A stretch of DNA of 38,513 nucleotides from Desulfovibrionaceae bacterium (GTDB taxonomy: Bacteria; Desulfobacterota; Desulfovibrionia; Desulfovibrionales; Desulfovibrionaceae), in NCBI GenBank assembly GCA_009782775.1, contig WRIL01000017.1, positions 1 through 38,513 on the forward strand, written 5' to 3'. Position numbers and translations under genes: made by a program. Positions 1 through 7,555 of the stretch are shown here, in pieces. Positions within the stretch are counted from its first letter, which is position 1. Every line of letters begins with the position of its first letter. The notes under the pieces were generated by a model that was given only the letters and a program-made list of their open reading frames with translations, ran no database searches and was not told the DNA's origin.

Positions 1-107
1 TCCACGATGTGGTTGAAGCCGAGCTGCCGCAGGATGTTTTTTATTATACGGCGCATGGTTGAAAAATCGTCCACTACCAGCACCCGCATATTGGGATCAA
101 AAGCCAT
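1..107 (-). CDS. cheY: CheY-like response regulator, N-terminal part
   Basis: Only the first 35 codons are inside the window; the gene runs off the left edge. The translation begins [20 protein letters not shown], with the acidic DD pair after the first beta strand and the DFSTMRR loop typical of CheY, the single-domain receiver that binds the flagellar switch protein FliM when phosphorylated. The phosphorylated Asp lies outside the window. The start is ATG at 107-105, preceded on the minus strand by an AAGGAGCT ribosome site. It follows fliA by about ten bases in the same direction, which supports a chemotaxis/motility role over a generic two-component regulator. Confidence 0.88.
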   Translation of the reverse strand, partial: MAFDPNMRVLVVDDFSTMRRIIKNILRQLGFNHIV

Positions 108-117
108 ACCAGCTCCT

Positions 118-945
118 TCAATTATACAGGGGTAAACCGTGCCGGCTGTGTAATTCCCTGCGCAAACGGCTTACTGCCTGCGTGTGCAGCTGAGAAACGC
201 GTCCTTCGGTAATGCCCATGACTTCAGCCGCTTCGCGCATATTCAGTTCATCACTGTAATATAGGGACAATACCAATTTTTCCCGGGGTGTCAATTGCTC
301 AATGAGGTCGGCGACCCGGTTCAGCAATTCGTTTTCAGCGGTGAGTTCAAAAGGTTCCCTTCCAAGGCCGCCCTCGCTGTCCGCCATGGCGTTTTCCAGG
401 ACATCCAGGGGAAAACATAGCTGGCTCTGCATGGCCTCCATCCCCTCGCGCACCTCTTTGGTGGAAAGTCCGGTTTCCCGCACCAAATCTTCTTCAGAGG
501 GAGATTCTCCAGTGTTTTGTTCCAGTTGCATGATGGCGGTGTCCAGTTGGCGCACCTTCTGGCGTAGGGAACGGGGGAACCAGTCCATGCGCCGGAGTTC
601 GTCCAGCATGGCTCCCCGGATACGGTTTTCGGCATAGGTGTCGAATTTGACTCCCAACTGGGGCTTGAACTTGCTGAAGGACTCCACTAGGCCCATGCTG
701 CCGGCGCTGATCAGTTCGTTAACGTCCACGTTGCGTGGTAGTCTGGCCTTCATGCGCGAGGCCAGGTATTTGACCTTGGGAGCATAATGGCGGACTATGT
801 TTTCCTGTTCAGGGGCAGAAAATTCGTCCCAAGTGATGCTGCCGGCATCCAGCTCTTCCCAAGGCTGCAAAGACGGGTCGCGCTCCTTGCGCGCGGCCAC
901 ATTTTTGTAGGCCTGGTCCGCGGTTTTTTGTCTATCTTGGGGCAT
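118..945 (-). CDS. fliA: Flagellar sigma factor sigma-28 (FliA)
   Basis: This 275-residue protein is an RNA polymerase sigma factor of the FliA/WhiG class, which transcribes late flagellar and chemotaxis genes. Region 2 is clear at about residues 45-120 ([17 protein letters not shown], then [17 protein letters not shown] and the [18 protein letters not shown] core). Region 3 follows, with WFPRSLRQK and a SPSEEDL/GLSTKEV helix pair. Region 4 is near the C-terminus, with [13 protein letters not shown] and the helix-turn-helix [19 protein letters not shown]. The first 30 residues are a polar extension. It is the fourth gene of a minus-strand run flhA-flhF-flhG-fliA-cheY. A GCCGATAA element upstream of the divergent gene at 5266 could be one of its targets. 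Confidence 0.95.
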   Translation of the reverse strand: MPQDRQKTADQAYKNVAARKERDPSLQPWEELDAGSITWDEFSAPEQENIVRHYAPKVKYLASRMKARLPRNVDVNELISAGSMGLVESFSKFKPQLGVKFDTYAENRIRGAMLDELRRMDWFPRSLRQKVRQLDTAIMQLEQNTGESPSEEDLVRETGLSTKEVREGMEAMQSQLCFPLDVLENAMADSEGGLGREPFELTAENELLNRVADLIEQLTPREKLVLSLYYSDELNMREAAEVMGITEGRVSQLHTQAVSRLRRELHSRHGLPLYN

Positions 946-978
946 GTTCGTTTCCAGCCTTTGCGGGCAATTTGGTCA

Positions 979-1794
979 TCAGGCCTTGGCCTTGGACAGC
1001 AGCTGCTTCCAGAAAAATTTTATATTGCCGTCCAGGTTGGCCGGGACCTCCCATTTTTGGATGGAGGCGGCCAAATCCCGCACGGCCAGACTGGCCGGGC
1101 AGGAAAAATCCTCTTCACAGAAGGGGATTTGGCGCAGCACCGCTTTACGCACCACCGGGTCGCGCGGGATGAAACCGGCCAAATCCAGCGAAATCCCGCT
1201 CAAAAAATGATCCGTGGCCTGGTATAGGCGCTTGTAAACCTCCAGGGCATTCTTTTTGTCCTGGGCCAGATTCACGACTACCTGGAAACGGCGCACCTCG
1301 TGCTGCTGGCTCATCACCTTGATTACCGCGTAGGCGTCGGTAAGGGAAGTCGGCTCAGGGGTGAGCACCACGATCCTTTCCTGGGCCGCCAGGTTGAAAT
1401 AAAGCACATTGTCGTTGATTCCCGCCCCGGTGTCCACCAGCAGGTAATCAATTTTTTTTTCCAGGCCGTCCATGGCGTCCAGAAGTTCCAACTTCTGTCC
1501 GGGGCTGAGATTGAGCATTTCACTGACCCCGGAAGCGGCCGGCAGAATGCTGAAGCCAAAGCGGGTGGGCAGGATGATTTTGCTTAAGGGCATTTTGCCG
1601 TGGAAGAGGTGGAAGAGATTATACTGCGGGGACAACCCCAGGAGCACATCCACATTGGCCAGGCCCAGATCCGCGTCCAGAAGCAAGGCTCTTTTTCCGG
1701 CCTTGGCCAGGGCATAGGCCAAATTGGCCGATATATTGGTTTTGCCTACGCCGCCCTTGCCGGAAGTGACTGAAACAACCAGGGGTAAAGCCAT
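979..1794 (-). CDS. flhG: MinD-like ATPase controlling flagellar number (FlhG/FleN)
   Basis: A 271-residue ParA/MinD-family ATPase that in polar flagellates limits flagellum number by acting on FlhF. The deviant Walker A is SGKGGVGKTN at about residues 11-20, followed by the switch I segment DADLGLANVDVLLG and the switch II segment VDTGAGI. These are canonical, so ATP binding should be intact. The C-terminus (KFFWKQLL) is amphipathic and could serve as the membrane-targeting helix. The protein starts almost directly at the first beta strand (MALPLVVSVTSGKGG). It lacks the N-terminal DQAxxLR helix that in studied FlhG proteins stimulates the FlhF GTPase, and the 13-base gap to flhF leaves no room for a longer start. 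Confidence 0.92.
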   Translation of the reverse strand: MALPLVVSVTSGKGGVGKTNISANLAYALAKAGKRALLLDADLGLANVDVLLGLSPQYNLFHLFHGKMPLSKIILPTRFGFSILPAASGVSEMLNLSPGQKLELLDAMDGLEKKIDYLLVDTGAGINDNVLYFNLAAQERIVVLTPEPTSLTDAYAVIKVMSQQHEVRRFQVVVNLAQDKKNALEVYKRLYQATDHFLSGISLDLAGFIPRDPVVRKAVLRQIPFCEEDFSCPASLAVRDLAASIQKWEVPANLDGNIKFFWKQLLSKAKA

Positions 1795-1807
1795 AACGCG
1801 CTCCAGA

Positions 1808-2887
1808 TCATGCTCCGCCGCAGGCCGCTTCCGGAAGCTCGCGTTTGAATAGGAGTTTCCAGAGAGCGGCTTGTTCCGCCGGAAGCAAGGTGTTTAATAA
1901 GCCCGGACCAAAGGAAAAACAGGATATAGGCAGCCCGGAGGCTACGGAGGTGTTGAGGATGGCGCCATAGTGCGCGCATTCGTCCAACTTGCTCCATATG
2001 AGGCTGCCGGACATTTCCAGGTGGTAATGCTCCAAAAAACGTTGTTGCGTATCAAAGGCATAATGGGGGGAAAAAACCAGATGCAGGGCCTGTCCTCCAG
2101 GCTGTGCCTGATTCAGCGCCAGATTGCGGATAAGATCCGCAAGGCGGATCTCCCGGCTTAGCCCGGGCAAATCAATAATAATTTTCTCAAAATCCTGTTC
2201 CCGGGTTTCCGTCATAACCCCGGTCAGTTCAGCGGCGCTACGCGCTTCACGGTAGTGCAAGTCCGAGAGGCCGGCATAATGCCTGAGCAGAATCCGGCCG
2301 CTGCCGCGGTCAGCATCGGCATTGACCACGCACACCCGCAGCCCTGGACGGCTTTTCTGCAAGGCTAGGGCCAGACGTACCACGGTGCTGGTTTTACCCG
2401 CGCCAAAGGGGCCTGCCACCAGGTGAGTCCTCTCCGGCCAATGCTCCAGTCCCCAAGGTTTTAAGGGTAACATGGCGGACAAGGGCTCCAGCACGCTGCT
2501 GCCCGGGCGATCTGTCAGATGACGGTAAAGTTCAAGCAGGGCCTGGTCGTTGGCTCCTTCCCGCTCCAGAAATTCCATGGCCGCACGCTGCCGCGCCTCC
2601 AGGCGATCCAGGCGCAAGGCCGGTTTGAGCAGGGCCAGCATGTGCCGCTGGATGGTCTCCCATTCCCGCTGCCACTGTTCGCCGGTCGGAGCCTTTTCCC
2701 CGGAAGCGCCCCGCTGCGGGGCGGAGATGGCCTCAACCCTATCCAGAGCCGCGGTCATGCGCACCAGCTTCCGACCATCCTCCTGAAAGGTCTTGGACTC
2801 CAGAATGATGGCTTCGGAACCGAGTTCAGCCTTGATCTGTTCGATCACTTCCCGGTTATCGGTGCCGATGAAAGTTTTTACCTGCAT
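1808..2887 (-). CDS. flhF: Flagellar SRP-like GTPase FlhF (divergent G3 motif)
   Basis: A 359-residue SRP-type GTPase that places the flagellum in polar flagellates. The N-terminus (MQVKTFIGTDNREVIEQIKAE) is typical of FlhF. The GTPase domain occupies roughly residues 160-350, with G1 GPFGAGKTST, a DADR segment after the second strand, and G4 as SKLDE. The G3 motif, normally DTAGR, reads DLPGL here (IIIDLPGLSREIR), so the conserved Thr and Arg are missing; GTP binding looks possible but turnover is uncertain. The start ATG overlaps the flhA stop by one base (TAATG), implying translational coupling. Identity rests on the N-terminus, fold motifs and position between flhA and flhG. Confidence 0.9.
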   Translation of the reverse strand: MQVKTFIGTDNREVIEQIKAELGSEAIILESKTFQEDGRKLVRMTAALDRVEAISAPQRGASGEKAPTGEQWQREWETIQRHMLALLKPALRLDRLEARQRAAMEFLEREGANDQALLELYRHLTDRPGSSVLEPLSAMLPLKPWGLEHWPERTHLVAGPFGAGKTSTVVRLALALQKSRPGLRVCVVNADADRGSGRILLRHYAGLSDLHYREARSAAELTGVMTETREQDFEKIIIDLPGLSREIRLADLIRNLALNQAQPGGQALHLVFSPHYAFDTQQRFLEHYHLEMSGSLIWSKLDECAHYGAILNTSVASGLPISCFSFGPGLLNTLLPAEQAALWKLLFKRELPEAACGGA

Positions 2888-5046
2888 TATTTAAGACTCA
2901 CATTACCCGCCGAAGCCAGACGGATGTCCGGGGGGATTTCCGCCTGTGAAAGCACCGGCACACTGGGCAGAAAACGGGTCACCAACTGCGCCAGGTGCGG
3001 CCGGGTCATCGGGCTGGCCAGCACCACCGGCTGCCCGTCGGTATTTACCGCTCCCTCCACCGCCTTGTTGATCTGCTGGATCAGTTTCTGAGCCGCGCCG
3101 GGATTCAAGGCTAGGTAATTTCCGCTTTCGGTCTGGCGCACGGATTCCTGCAAGGCCTGTTCCACCGTAGGGTCCAGGGTGATGATCGGGAGCGCTCCTT
3201 GGCTGTCCATATAGGGCTTGACCACAGTGCGGGCCAGACGCTCGCGCACGTATTCGGTCAGCGCTTCGGGATTCTTAACACCTTGCCCATAGTCCGACAA
3301 GGCCTCCACAATGCTCAGCAAGTCGCGGATGGAAACATTTTCGCGCACCAGATTCTGCAAGACCTTCTGCACTATGCCAAGCCCGCTCTGTCCCAGGATG
3401 CCCGGGACTAGTTCTTCCACGGCCTTGGGGGCGTGCTTGGCCAGGTTGTCCAAAAGCCCTTGCACCTCCTGGCGTCCCAGGAAGTCAGAAAGATGACGCC
3501 GGAAGATCTCGGTCAGGTGCGTGGCAATGACCGTGGCCGGGTCCACCACCGTGTAGCCGGCCAGCATGGCTTCTTCTTTTTGCGCCTCGGGAATCCACAG
3601 GGCCGGCAGATTAAAGGCTGGTTCGCGGGTCTCGATGCCCTTGATGCTGTGCTTGGCATTGCCCGGATCCATGGCCAGGAAATGGTCGATGAGGATTTCC
3701 GCCGAGGCTATCTGGTTGCCCTTGATCAGCAGGCAGTACTGGCCGGGTTTGAGTTGCAGATTATCGCGCAGGTGCAGGGAAGGAACGACCACCCCCATGT
3801 CCAGGGCGAACTGGCGGCGGATGGATCGGATGCGGGAGAGCAGGTTGCCGTTTTGCGCTTCATCCACCAGGGGAATAAGCCCATAGCCGACTTCCAGTTC
3901 CAGCACATCTAAGGGCAGCAGGGTCTGCACCTCTTCCGGCGTGTCCAATCCGCCGGTCTTATTTCCGACTACGGCCTTGCCGGAGCTTCCTCCTCCTAGG
4001 GCGGTCTGGCCGGAAGCCTGCCCGCTCCGGTTCGCCCCAGCCGCAGTCTCGGAGGAATCGTCGAACTTGGCGATGGCCCGGGAAATCAGGAAGAGGAGAG
4101 CGGAAAAGATCATAAAGGGCAGGGTGGGCATGCCCGGCACCATGGCGAAGATCAGCAGCACTCCGCTCACCAGGCGCAGGGCCCGGTAGCTTCGGGTGAG
4201 CTGGCCCAGGAACTCTTCCCCCATCTTGGCCTCGGAGGCCGCCCGGGAAACGATGATGCCGGCGGAGGTAGAACTGATGATCGACGGAATGGTGGCGACC
4301 AGACCGTCGCCCACGGTCAGTAGGGTATAGGTGGTTAGGGCCTCGGACCAGGTCATGCCCTCTTGCAGTACACCCAGGAGCAGACCGCCGACAACGTTGA
4401 TCATGGTGATGAAAAAGCCGGCGGTGACGTCGCCCTGTACGAATTTGCCCGCGCCGTCCATGGCTCCGTAAAAATCCGCCTCGCGCCGGATATCTTTCCG
4501 CCGTTGGTTGGCCTCTTCCTCGTCAATCAGTCCGGCGTTCAGATCCGCTTCAATGGCCATCTGTTTGCCAGGCATGGCGTCCAGGGTGAAGCGGGCGGCC
4601 ACCTCGGCGATGCGCGTGGTGCCGGAGGTGATGACTATTTTATTTAGGATGAAGAGGATCATAAAGATCACCACTCCGATGATATATGACCCGCCCACCA
4701 CAAACTCGCCGAAAGATTTGATCACCTGTCCGGCCGCATCCGTGCCTTCGGAACCGTGCATCAGGATCAGCCTGGTAGAGGCCACGTTCAGGGCTAGGCG
4801 CAGCAGGGTGGTCACCAGCAGCAGGGTAGGGAAAATGGAAAATTCCAGGGGAGAAAGAATGAACATGGAAGTGATCAACACCAACAGCGACAGGGAAATG
4901 GACAAACTGAGCATGATGTCCAGAAAAAAGGTCGGCAGGGGGACCAGCATGACGAAAAGAATCAGCACCACCCCGCCGGCCAGCATCAAGTCGCTGTGCT
5001 TGGCGAAGCGTCCGTAGTCGTTATCAGTATTGCCCGTGGTCGTCAT
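2887..5046 (-). CDS. flhA: Flagellar type III export gate protein FlhA
   Basis: FlhA forms the export gate of the flagellar type III secretion apparatus, with an N-terminal membrane half and a C-terminal cytoplasmic ring that docks chaperone-substrate complexes. I start it at ATG 5046 (protein MTTTGNTDNDYGRF..., 719 residues, normal for the family) because a GGAGGG site lies 8 bases upstream. The open frame continues to 5397, but that extension is not FlhA-like. Hydrophobic helices follow from about residue 20. The FHIPEP-family loop is recognisable (DFYGAMDGAGKFVQGDV). The cytoplasmic part includes TVVDPATVIATHLTEIFRRH and a conserved SPMTRP near the end. It heads the minus-strand motility operon and lies just downstream of a sigma-54-type promoter. 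Confidence 0.95.
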   Translation of the reverse strand: MTTTGNTDNDYGRFAKHSDLMLAGGVVLILFVMLVPLPTFFLDIMLSLSISLSLLVLITSMFILSPLEFSIFPTLLLVTTLLRLALNVASTRLILMHGSEGTDAAGQVIKSFGEFVVGGSYIIGVVIFMILFILNKIVITSGTTRIAEVAARFTLDAMPGKQMAIEADLNAGLIDEEEANQRRKDIRREADFYGAMDGAGKFVQGDVTAGFFITMINVVGGLLLGVLQEGMTWSEALTTYTLLTVGDGLVATIPSIISSTSAGIIVSRAASEAKMGEEFLGQLTRSYRALRLVSGVLLIFAMVPGMPTLPFMIFSALLFLISRAIAKFDDSSETAAGANRSGQASGQTALGGGSSGKAVVGNKTGGLDTPEEVQTLLPLDVLELEVGYGLIPLVDEAQNGNLLSRIRSIRRQFALDMGVVVPSLHLRDNLQLKPGQYCLLIKGNQIASAEILIDHFLAMDPGNAKHSIKGIETREPAFNLPALWIPEAQKEEAMLAGYTVVDPATVIATHLTEIFRRHLSDFLGRQEVQGLLDNLAKHAPKAVEELVPGILGQSGLGIVQKVLQNLVRENVSIRDLLSIVEALSDYGQGVKNPEALTEYVRERLARTVVKPYMDSQGALPIITLDPTVEQALQESVRQTESGNYLALNPGAAQKLIQQINKAVEGAVNTDGQPVVLASPMTRPHLAQLVTRFLPSVPVLSQAEIPPDIRLASAGNVSLK

Positions 5047-5072
5047 ATTTTTGGCCCTCCGCCAAGGGACTA

Positions 5073-5088
5073 TACAAAACTTGTGCCA
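5073..5088 (-). promoter_or_regulatory. Sigma-54-type promoter of flhA
   Basis: On the minus strand the sequence reads TGGCAC-AAGTT-TTGTA. The -24 GG and the -12 GT (consensus GC) are ten bases apart, exactly the sigma-54 spacing. Transcription would begin roughly 12 bases downstream, leaving just room for the GGAGGG site of flhA at 5060-5055. Sigma-54 control of flhA is normal in polar flagellates. The one deviation is TTGT for TTGC. Confidence 0.6.
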
Positions 5089-5142
5089 AAGAGCGCCGTT
5101 GTCCTGAAAAGCAGCCGGAAGCGCCGTCCCGCTCTCCGGCAG

Positions 5143-5186
5143 AGCCTCGGGTTGTTTTTTGGGGGCATCGTCCCGTTCAAATTGAG
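5143..5186. repeat. Short intergenic repeat, copy B
   Basis: The segment AGCCTC...TTTTTTGGGGGC...TCAAATTGAG lies between flhA and the divergent small gene. A second copy with the same blocks in the same order and similar spacing lies at 14012-14059, after queH. In this copy the outer inverted arm has decayed: CGGGTTG stands where the other copy has CTCAATTTG. Blocks shared between distant intergenic sites suggest a dispersed element rather than chance, but only two copies are visible here. Confidence 0.5.
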
Positions 5187-5236
5187 CCGCTACCCCCGCT
5201 CGGAGCCTCTTGTAAATTATTCCAAGCCTTGTTATT

Positions 5237-5244
5237 GCCGATAA
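5237..5244 (+). promoter_or_regulatory. Sigma-28-type -10 element
   Basis: GCCGATAA is the complete -10 octamer recognised by FliA-type sigma factors. It lies 21 bases before the ATG at 5266 with a purine-rich ribosome site between. The best TAAA for the -35 (5213-5216) is 20 bases away instead of about 15, so the match is half perfect. fliA itself is in this window. Confidence 0.4.
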
Positions 5245-5265
5245 GATCCCTGAAGAGGGGGTTAT

Positions 5266-5604
5266 ATGGCAGAGATTGTCAATTTCAACGCCCAGCTTGC
5301 GCCCTTGGAGCATGTGGAAAAAATCGCGCGCAAGGAGCAGGAGCATGGCAGCGATTCCAGGCTGGCCCTTTTGCGCAATATCCCCCAGGATTTGCACCGG
5401 GCCAGCGAACAGGTGCAGGAGCCTTCCAAGACCGAAGGGCGGCGGGTAGAGGAGCGGCCAGATGAAGGTGAAGGCCGGGGCGGCGCCCCCCCGGATCGGC
5501 GCGCTTCAAAAGACAAAGCCGCTCCGGGGGAAGATTACGGGCAGGAGGATGCCTCCCCCGCGCCAGAAGGCTGGTCGGGTATTATTCTCAATCTGAAGGT
5601 GTGA
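5266..5604 (+). CDS. Small hydrophilic protein of unknown function, motility locus
   Basis: A 112-residue protein I do not recognise. It starts MAEIVNFNAQLAPLEHVEK and ends in a short hydrophobic strand (WSGIILNLKV). The middle is strongly charged and low in complexity, rich in Glu, Arg, Gly and Pro, and probably disordered. There is no signal peptide or membrane segment. A GAGGGGG ribosome site precedes the ATG, and a GCCGATAA element lies just upstream. It is divergent from flhA and immediately followed by the next small gene, so a role in the flagellum or chemotaxis is plausible. That is inference from position only. Confidence 0.65.
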   Translation: MAEIVNFNAQLAPLEHVEKIARKEQEHGSDSRLALLRNIPQDLHRASEQVQEPSKTEGRRVEERPDEGEGRGGAPPDRRASKDKAAPGEDYGQEDASPAPEGWSGIILNLKV

Positions 5605-5606
5605 CT

Positions 5607-6020
5607 ATGTCTTACTACTGGCTGTTCGCCGCCCTCACCCTGCTGGAGTTGATCCTCTTTATCCTCCTGGGGCGGTTTTTTATTCGTTTGCGGCAGTCGG
5701 AAAGCGCCTTGACCGAATTACAGAACAGTCAGGCAGAACTTCTGGAAAAGCTCTCCCTGAACGCCCGACTGGAGGATGAACTCCTGCGGAGCTTCAAAGA
5801 GCGCCAAAAAGAACTGTTGCAGTTGGACAACCGGTTGCGGGAAAGCTCCGCCCAACTGCGCGCCCTCCTGGGGCAGGCAGAACAGGTTAGCCGCTCCCCT
5901 CACTTCCTGCGCGAGGTCATCATCAACGGCAACCGAAACGGCCTCAGCCTAATGGAACTGGCCCGGCAAACCGGGCTTTCCGTGGATGAAATTCAGCTTA
6001 TTCTAAGCCAGGCCGGCTGA
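5607..6020 (+). CDS. Membrane-anchored coiled-coil protein with DUF2802-like C-terminus
   Basis: A 137-residue protein with one N-terminal membrane helix (MSYYWLFAALTLLELILFIL, residues 1-21), then a long coiled coil rich in Glu, Leu, Gln and Arg to about residue 95. A compact C-terminal helix-turn-helix-like segment (GLSLMELARQTGLSVDEIQ) resembles the DUF2802 family found next to flagellar/chemotaxis genes in other proteobacteria. I start at ATG 5607, three bases after the stop of the preceding gene; GTG 5601 would add two residues. The topology suggests a small inner-membrane scaffold facing the cytoplasm. Function is unknown. Confidence 0.7.
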   Translation: MSYYWLFAALTLLELILFILLGRFFIRLRQSESALTELQNSQAELLEKLSLNARLEDELLRSFKERQKELLQLDNRLRESSAQLRALLGQAEQVSRSPHFLREVIINGNRNGLSLMELARQTGLSVDEIQLILSQAG

Positions 6021-6044
6021 TTATACGATTTAGCCTGTTTTCCA

Positions 6045-6066
6045 CGGCCTATTTTCGGACAGGCCG
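6045..6066 (+). terminator. GC-rich hairpin after the small motility genes
   Basis: CGGCCT at 6045-6050 pairs with AGGCCG at 6061-6066 around a ten-base loop, 25 bases after the stop at 6020. An A-run rather than a T-run follows, so it is at best a weak terminator on the plus strand. The rest of 6067-6221 is very A+T-rich leader DNA before cydA, with no site I can name firmly. Confidence 0.35.
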
Positions 6067-6221
6067 ATAAAAAAACTTGCTTAAAATAAAATTAGTGATA
6101 ACAATTATTATTATACTTTGCTTAATTCATTAGGTCATAACGATTTTTGTAGTCTGGCTGGAGAATTTTGTGTATGAATCCGGAAAAATAGAAATCGCGA
6201 AATTTCAAGGAGGGGGTTTTT

Positions 6222-7553
6222 ATGGATTTATTTGATGTAACCCTGCTGTCCCGGATGCAGTTTGCGGTGGCGGTGTTCTTCCATTTTATATTTGTGCCGC
6301 TGACTCTGGGCTTGTCAGTGTTACTGGCTGTGATGGAGACCATCTACTACCGCACCGGGAACGAGCAGTATAAACGCATGGCCAAATTCTGGGGCAGGCT
6401 CTTCCTGATCAATTTCGCCTTGGGAATTGTCACCGGCATAACCCTGGAATTCCAGTTCGGCACCAACTGGTCGCGTTATTCCGAGTATGTGGGCGACATT
6501 TTCGGCTCGCTCCTGGCCATTGAAGCCACGGTGGCCTTCTTTCTTGAATCCACCTTCGTGGCCGTATGGCACTTCGGCTGGGACAAGGTCTCCAAAAAGG
6601 TCCATCTGGTAGCCATTTGGATAGTGGCTATCGCCAGCAATCTTTCGGCCCTCTGGATCATCCTGGCCAACGGCTGGATGCAGCATCCGGTTGGTTATCA
6701 CATTGTGGGCGGCCGGGCGGAACTGCAGAACTTTTTTGAAGTGCTGACCAACCCTTACGCCTGGGGCATGTATTTCCATACCCTCGCGGGTTCCTGGCTC
6801 CTGGCCTGTTTCTTTGTGCTGGGTATTTCCGCGGCGCATCTCCTGCGTAAGAATGAAACGGACTTCTTCAACCGTAGCGTGCGGGTGGTGGCGGGTTTCG
6901 GCCTGGTGCTGGCGCTTCTGGTGGCACTTTTCGGACACCAGCAGGGCACCAGCGTGGCCAAGTACCAGCCGGAAAAACTGGCGGCCATGGAGGCGCAATG
7001 GGAAACGAAAACCAACGCGCCTTTCTACCTCTTCGCCTGGCCGGATGAAGCCCGGAAACGCAATTCCGTGGAGGCCGTCGGCATCCCCGGCCTAGCCAGC
7101 TTCCTTTCTCACGGCAGCTTCAGCGCCGAGGTGAAAGGCCTGAACAGCTTCCCGGCGGAGGATCATCCCCCGGTGTTGTTAAGTTTCCTGTCCTTCCGCG
7201 TGATGGTGGCTTTGGGAGGGCTCTTTATCCTGCTGGCTTTGCTGGCCTTCAAGGCCAGAAATGATTTGGGGGCGAGCCCGTTTACCGCACGCCTGCTGAT
7301 TTGGAATATACCCTTGCCCTACTTCGCCTTGGCCTTCGGCTGGGCCGTGGCTGAGTTCGGCCGCCAGCCCTGGATTGTCTATAAACTTATGCGCACGGCC
7401 CAGGCGGTTTCGCCTGTGCCCGGCTATTCCGTGGCCATTTCGCTTCTGGCCTTTATTGTGGTCTATACGCTGCTGGGAACGATGGCCATTTTCCTGTTGC
7501 AGAAATACGCGCGCAAAGGCCCGGCGCCTCTTGCGGCCGAAGGAGGTAAATAA
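6222..7553 (+). CDS. cydA: Cytochrome bd quinol oxidase subunit I
   Basis: This 443-residue subunit carries the hemes of cytochrome bd, the high-affinity quinol:oxygen oxidoreductase in the inner membrane. It begins MDLFDVTLLSRMQFAVAVFF with the heme ligand His at residue 21. It has the LEFQFGTNWSRYSEYVGDIFG segment, a second ligand His in YFHTLAGSWL, and GRQPW in the late helices. The Q-loop contains KYQPEKLAAMEAQWE and is of the short type. The ribosome site AAGGAGG is strong. cydB follows after two bases. In a sulfate reducer the enzyme most likely removes oxygen rather than supporting growth. No cydX or cydDC is seen nearby. Confidence 0.96.
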   Translation: MDLFDVTLLSRMQFAVAVFFHFIFVPLTLGLSVLLAVMETIYYRTGNEQYKRMAKFWGRLFLINFALGIVTGITLEFQFGTNWSRYSEYVGDIFGSLLAIEATVAFFLESTFVAVWHFGWDKVSKKVHLVAIWIVAIASNLSALWIILANGWMQHPVGYHIVGGRAELQNFFEVLTNPYAWGMYFHTLAGSWLLACFFVLGISAAHLLRKNETDFFNRSVRVVAGFGLVLALLVALFGHQQGTSVAKYQPEKLAAMEAQWETKTNAPFYLFAWPDEARKRNSVEAVGIPGLASFLSHGSFSAEVKGLNSFPAEDHPPVLLSFLSFRVMVALGGLFILLALLAFKARNDLGASPFTARLLIWNIPLPYFALAFGWAVAEFGRQPWIVYKLMRTAQAVSPVPGYSVAISLLAFIVVYTLLGTMAIFLLQKYARKGPAPLAAEGGK

Positions 7554-7555
7554 CC

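Noticed and set aside
5047-5397. N-terminal extension of the flhA frame
   Set aside because: The extension is not FlhA-like, while ATG 5046 has a good ribosome site and gives the normal protein length.
6063-6070. Second GCCGATAA octamer, upstream of cydA
   Set aside because: It is part of a GC-rich hairpin (AGGCCG arm), has no -35 partner, and a sigma-28 promoter for cydAB makes no biological sense.
6091-6110. Fur- or Fnr-like site in the cydA leader (GTGATAACAATTATTATTA)
   Set aside because: Symmetry is poor and such strings are expected by chance in this A+T-rich stretch.
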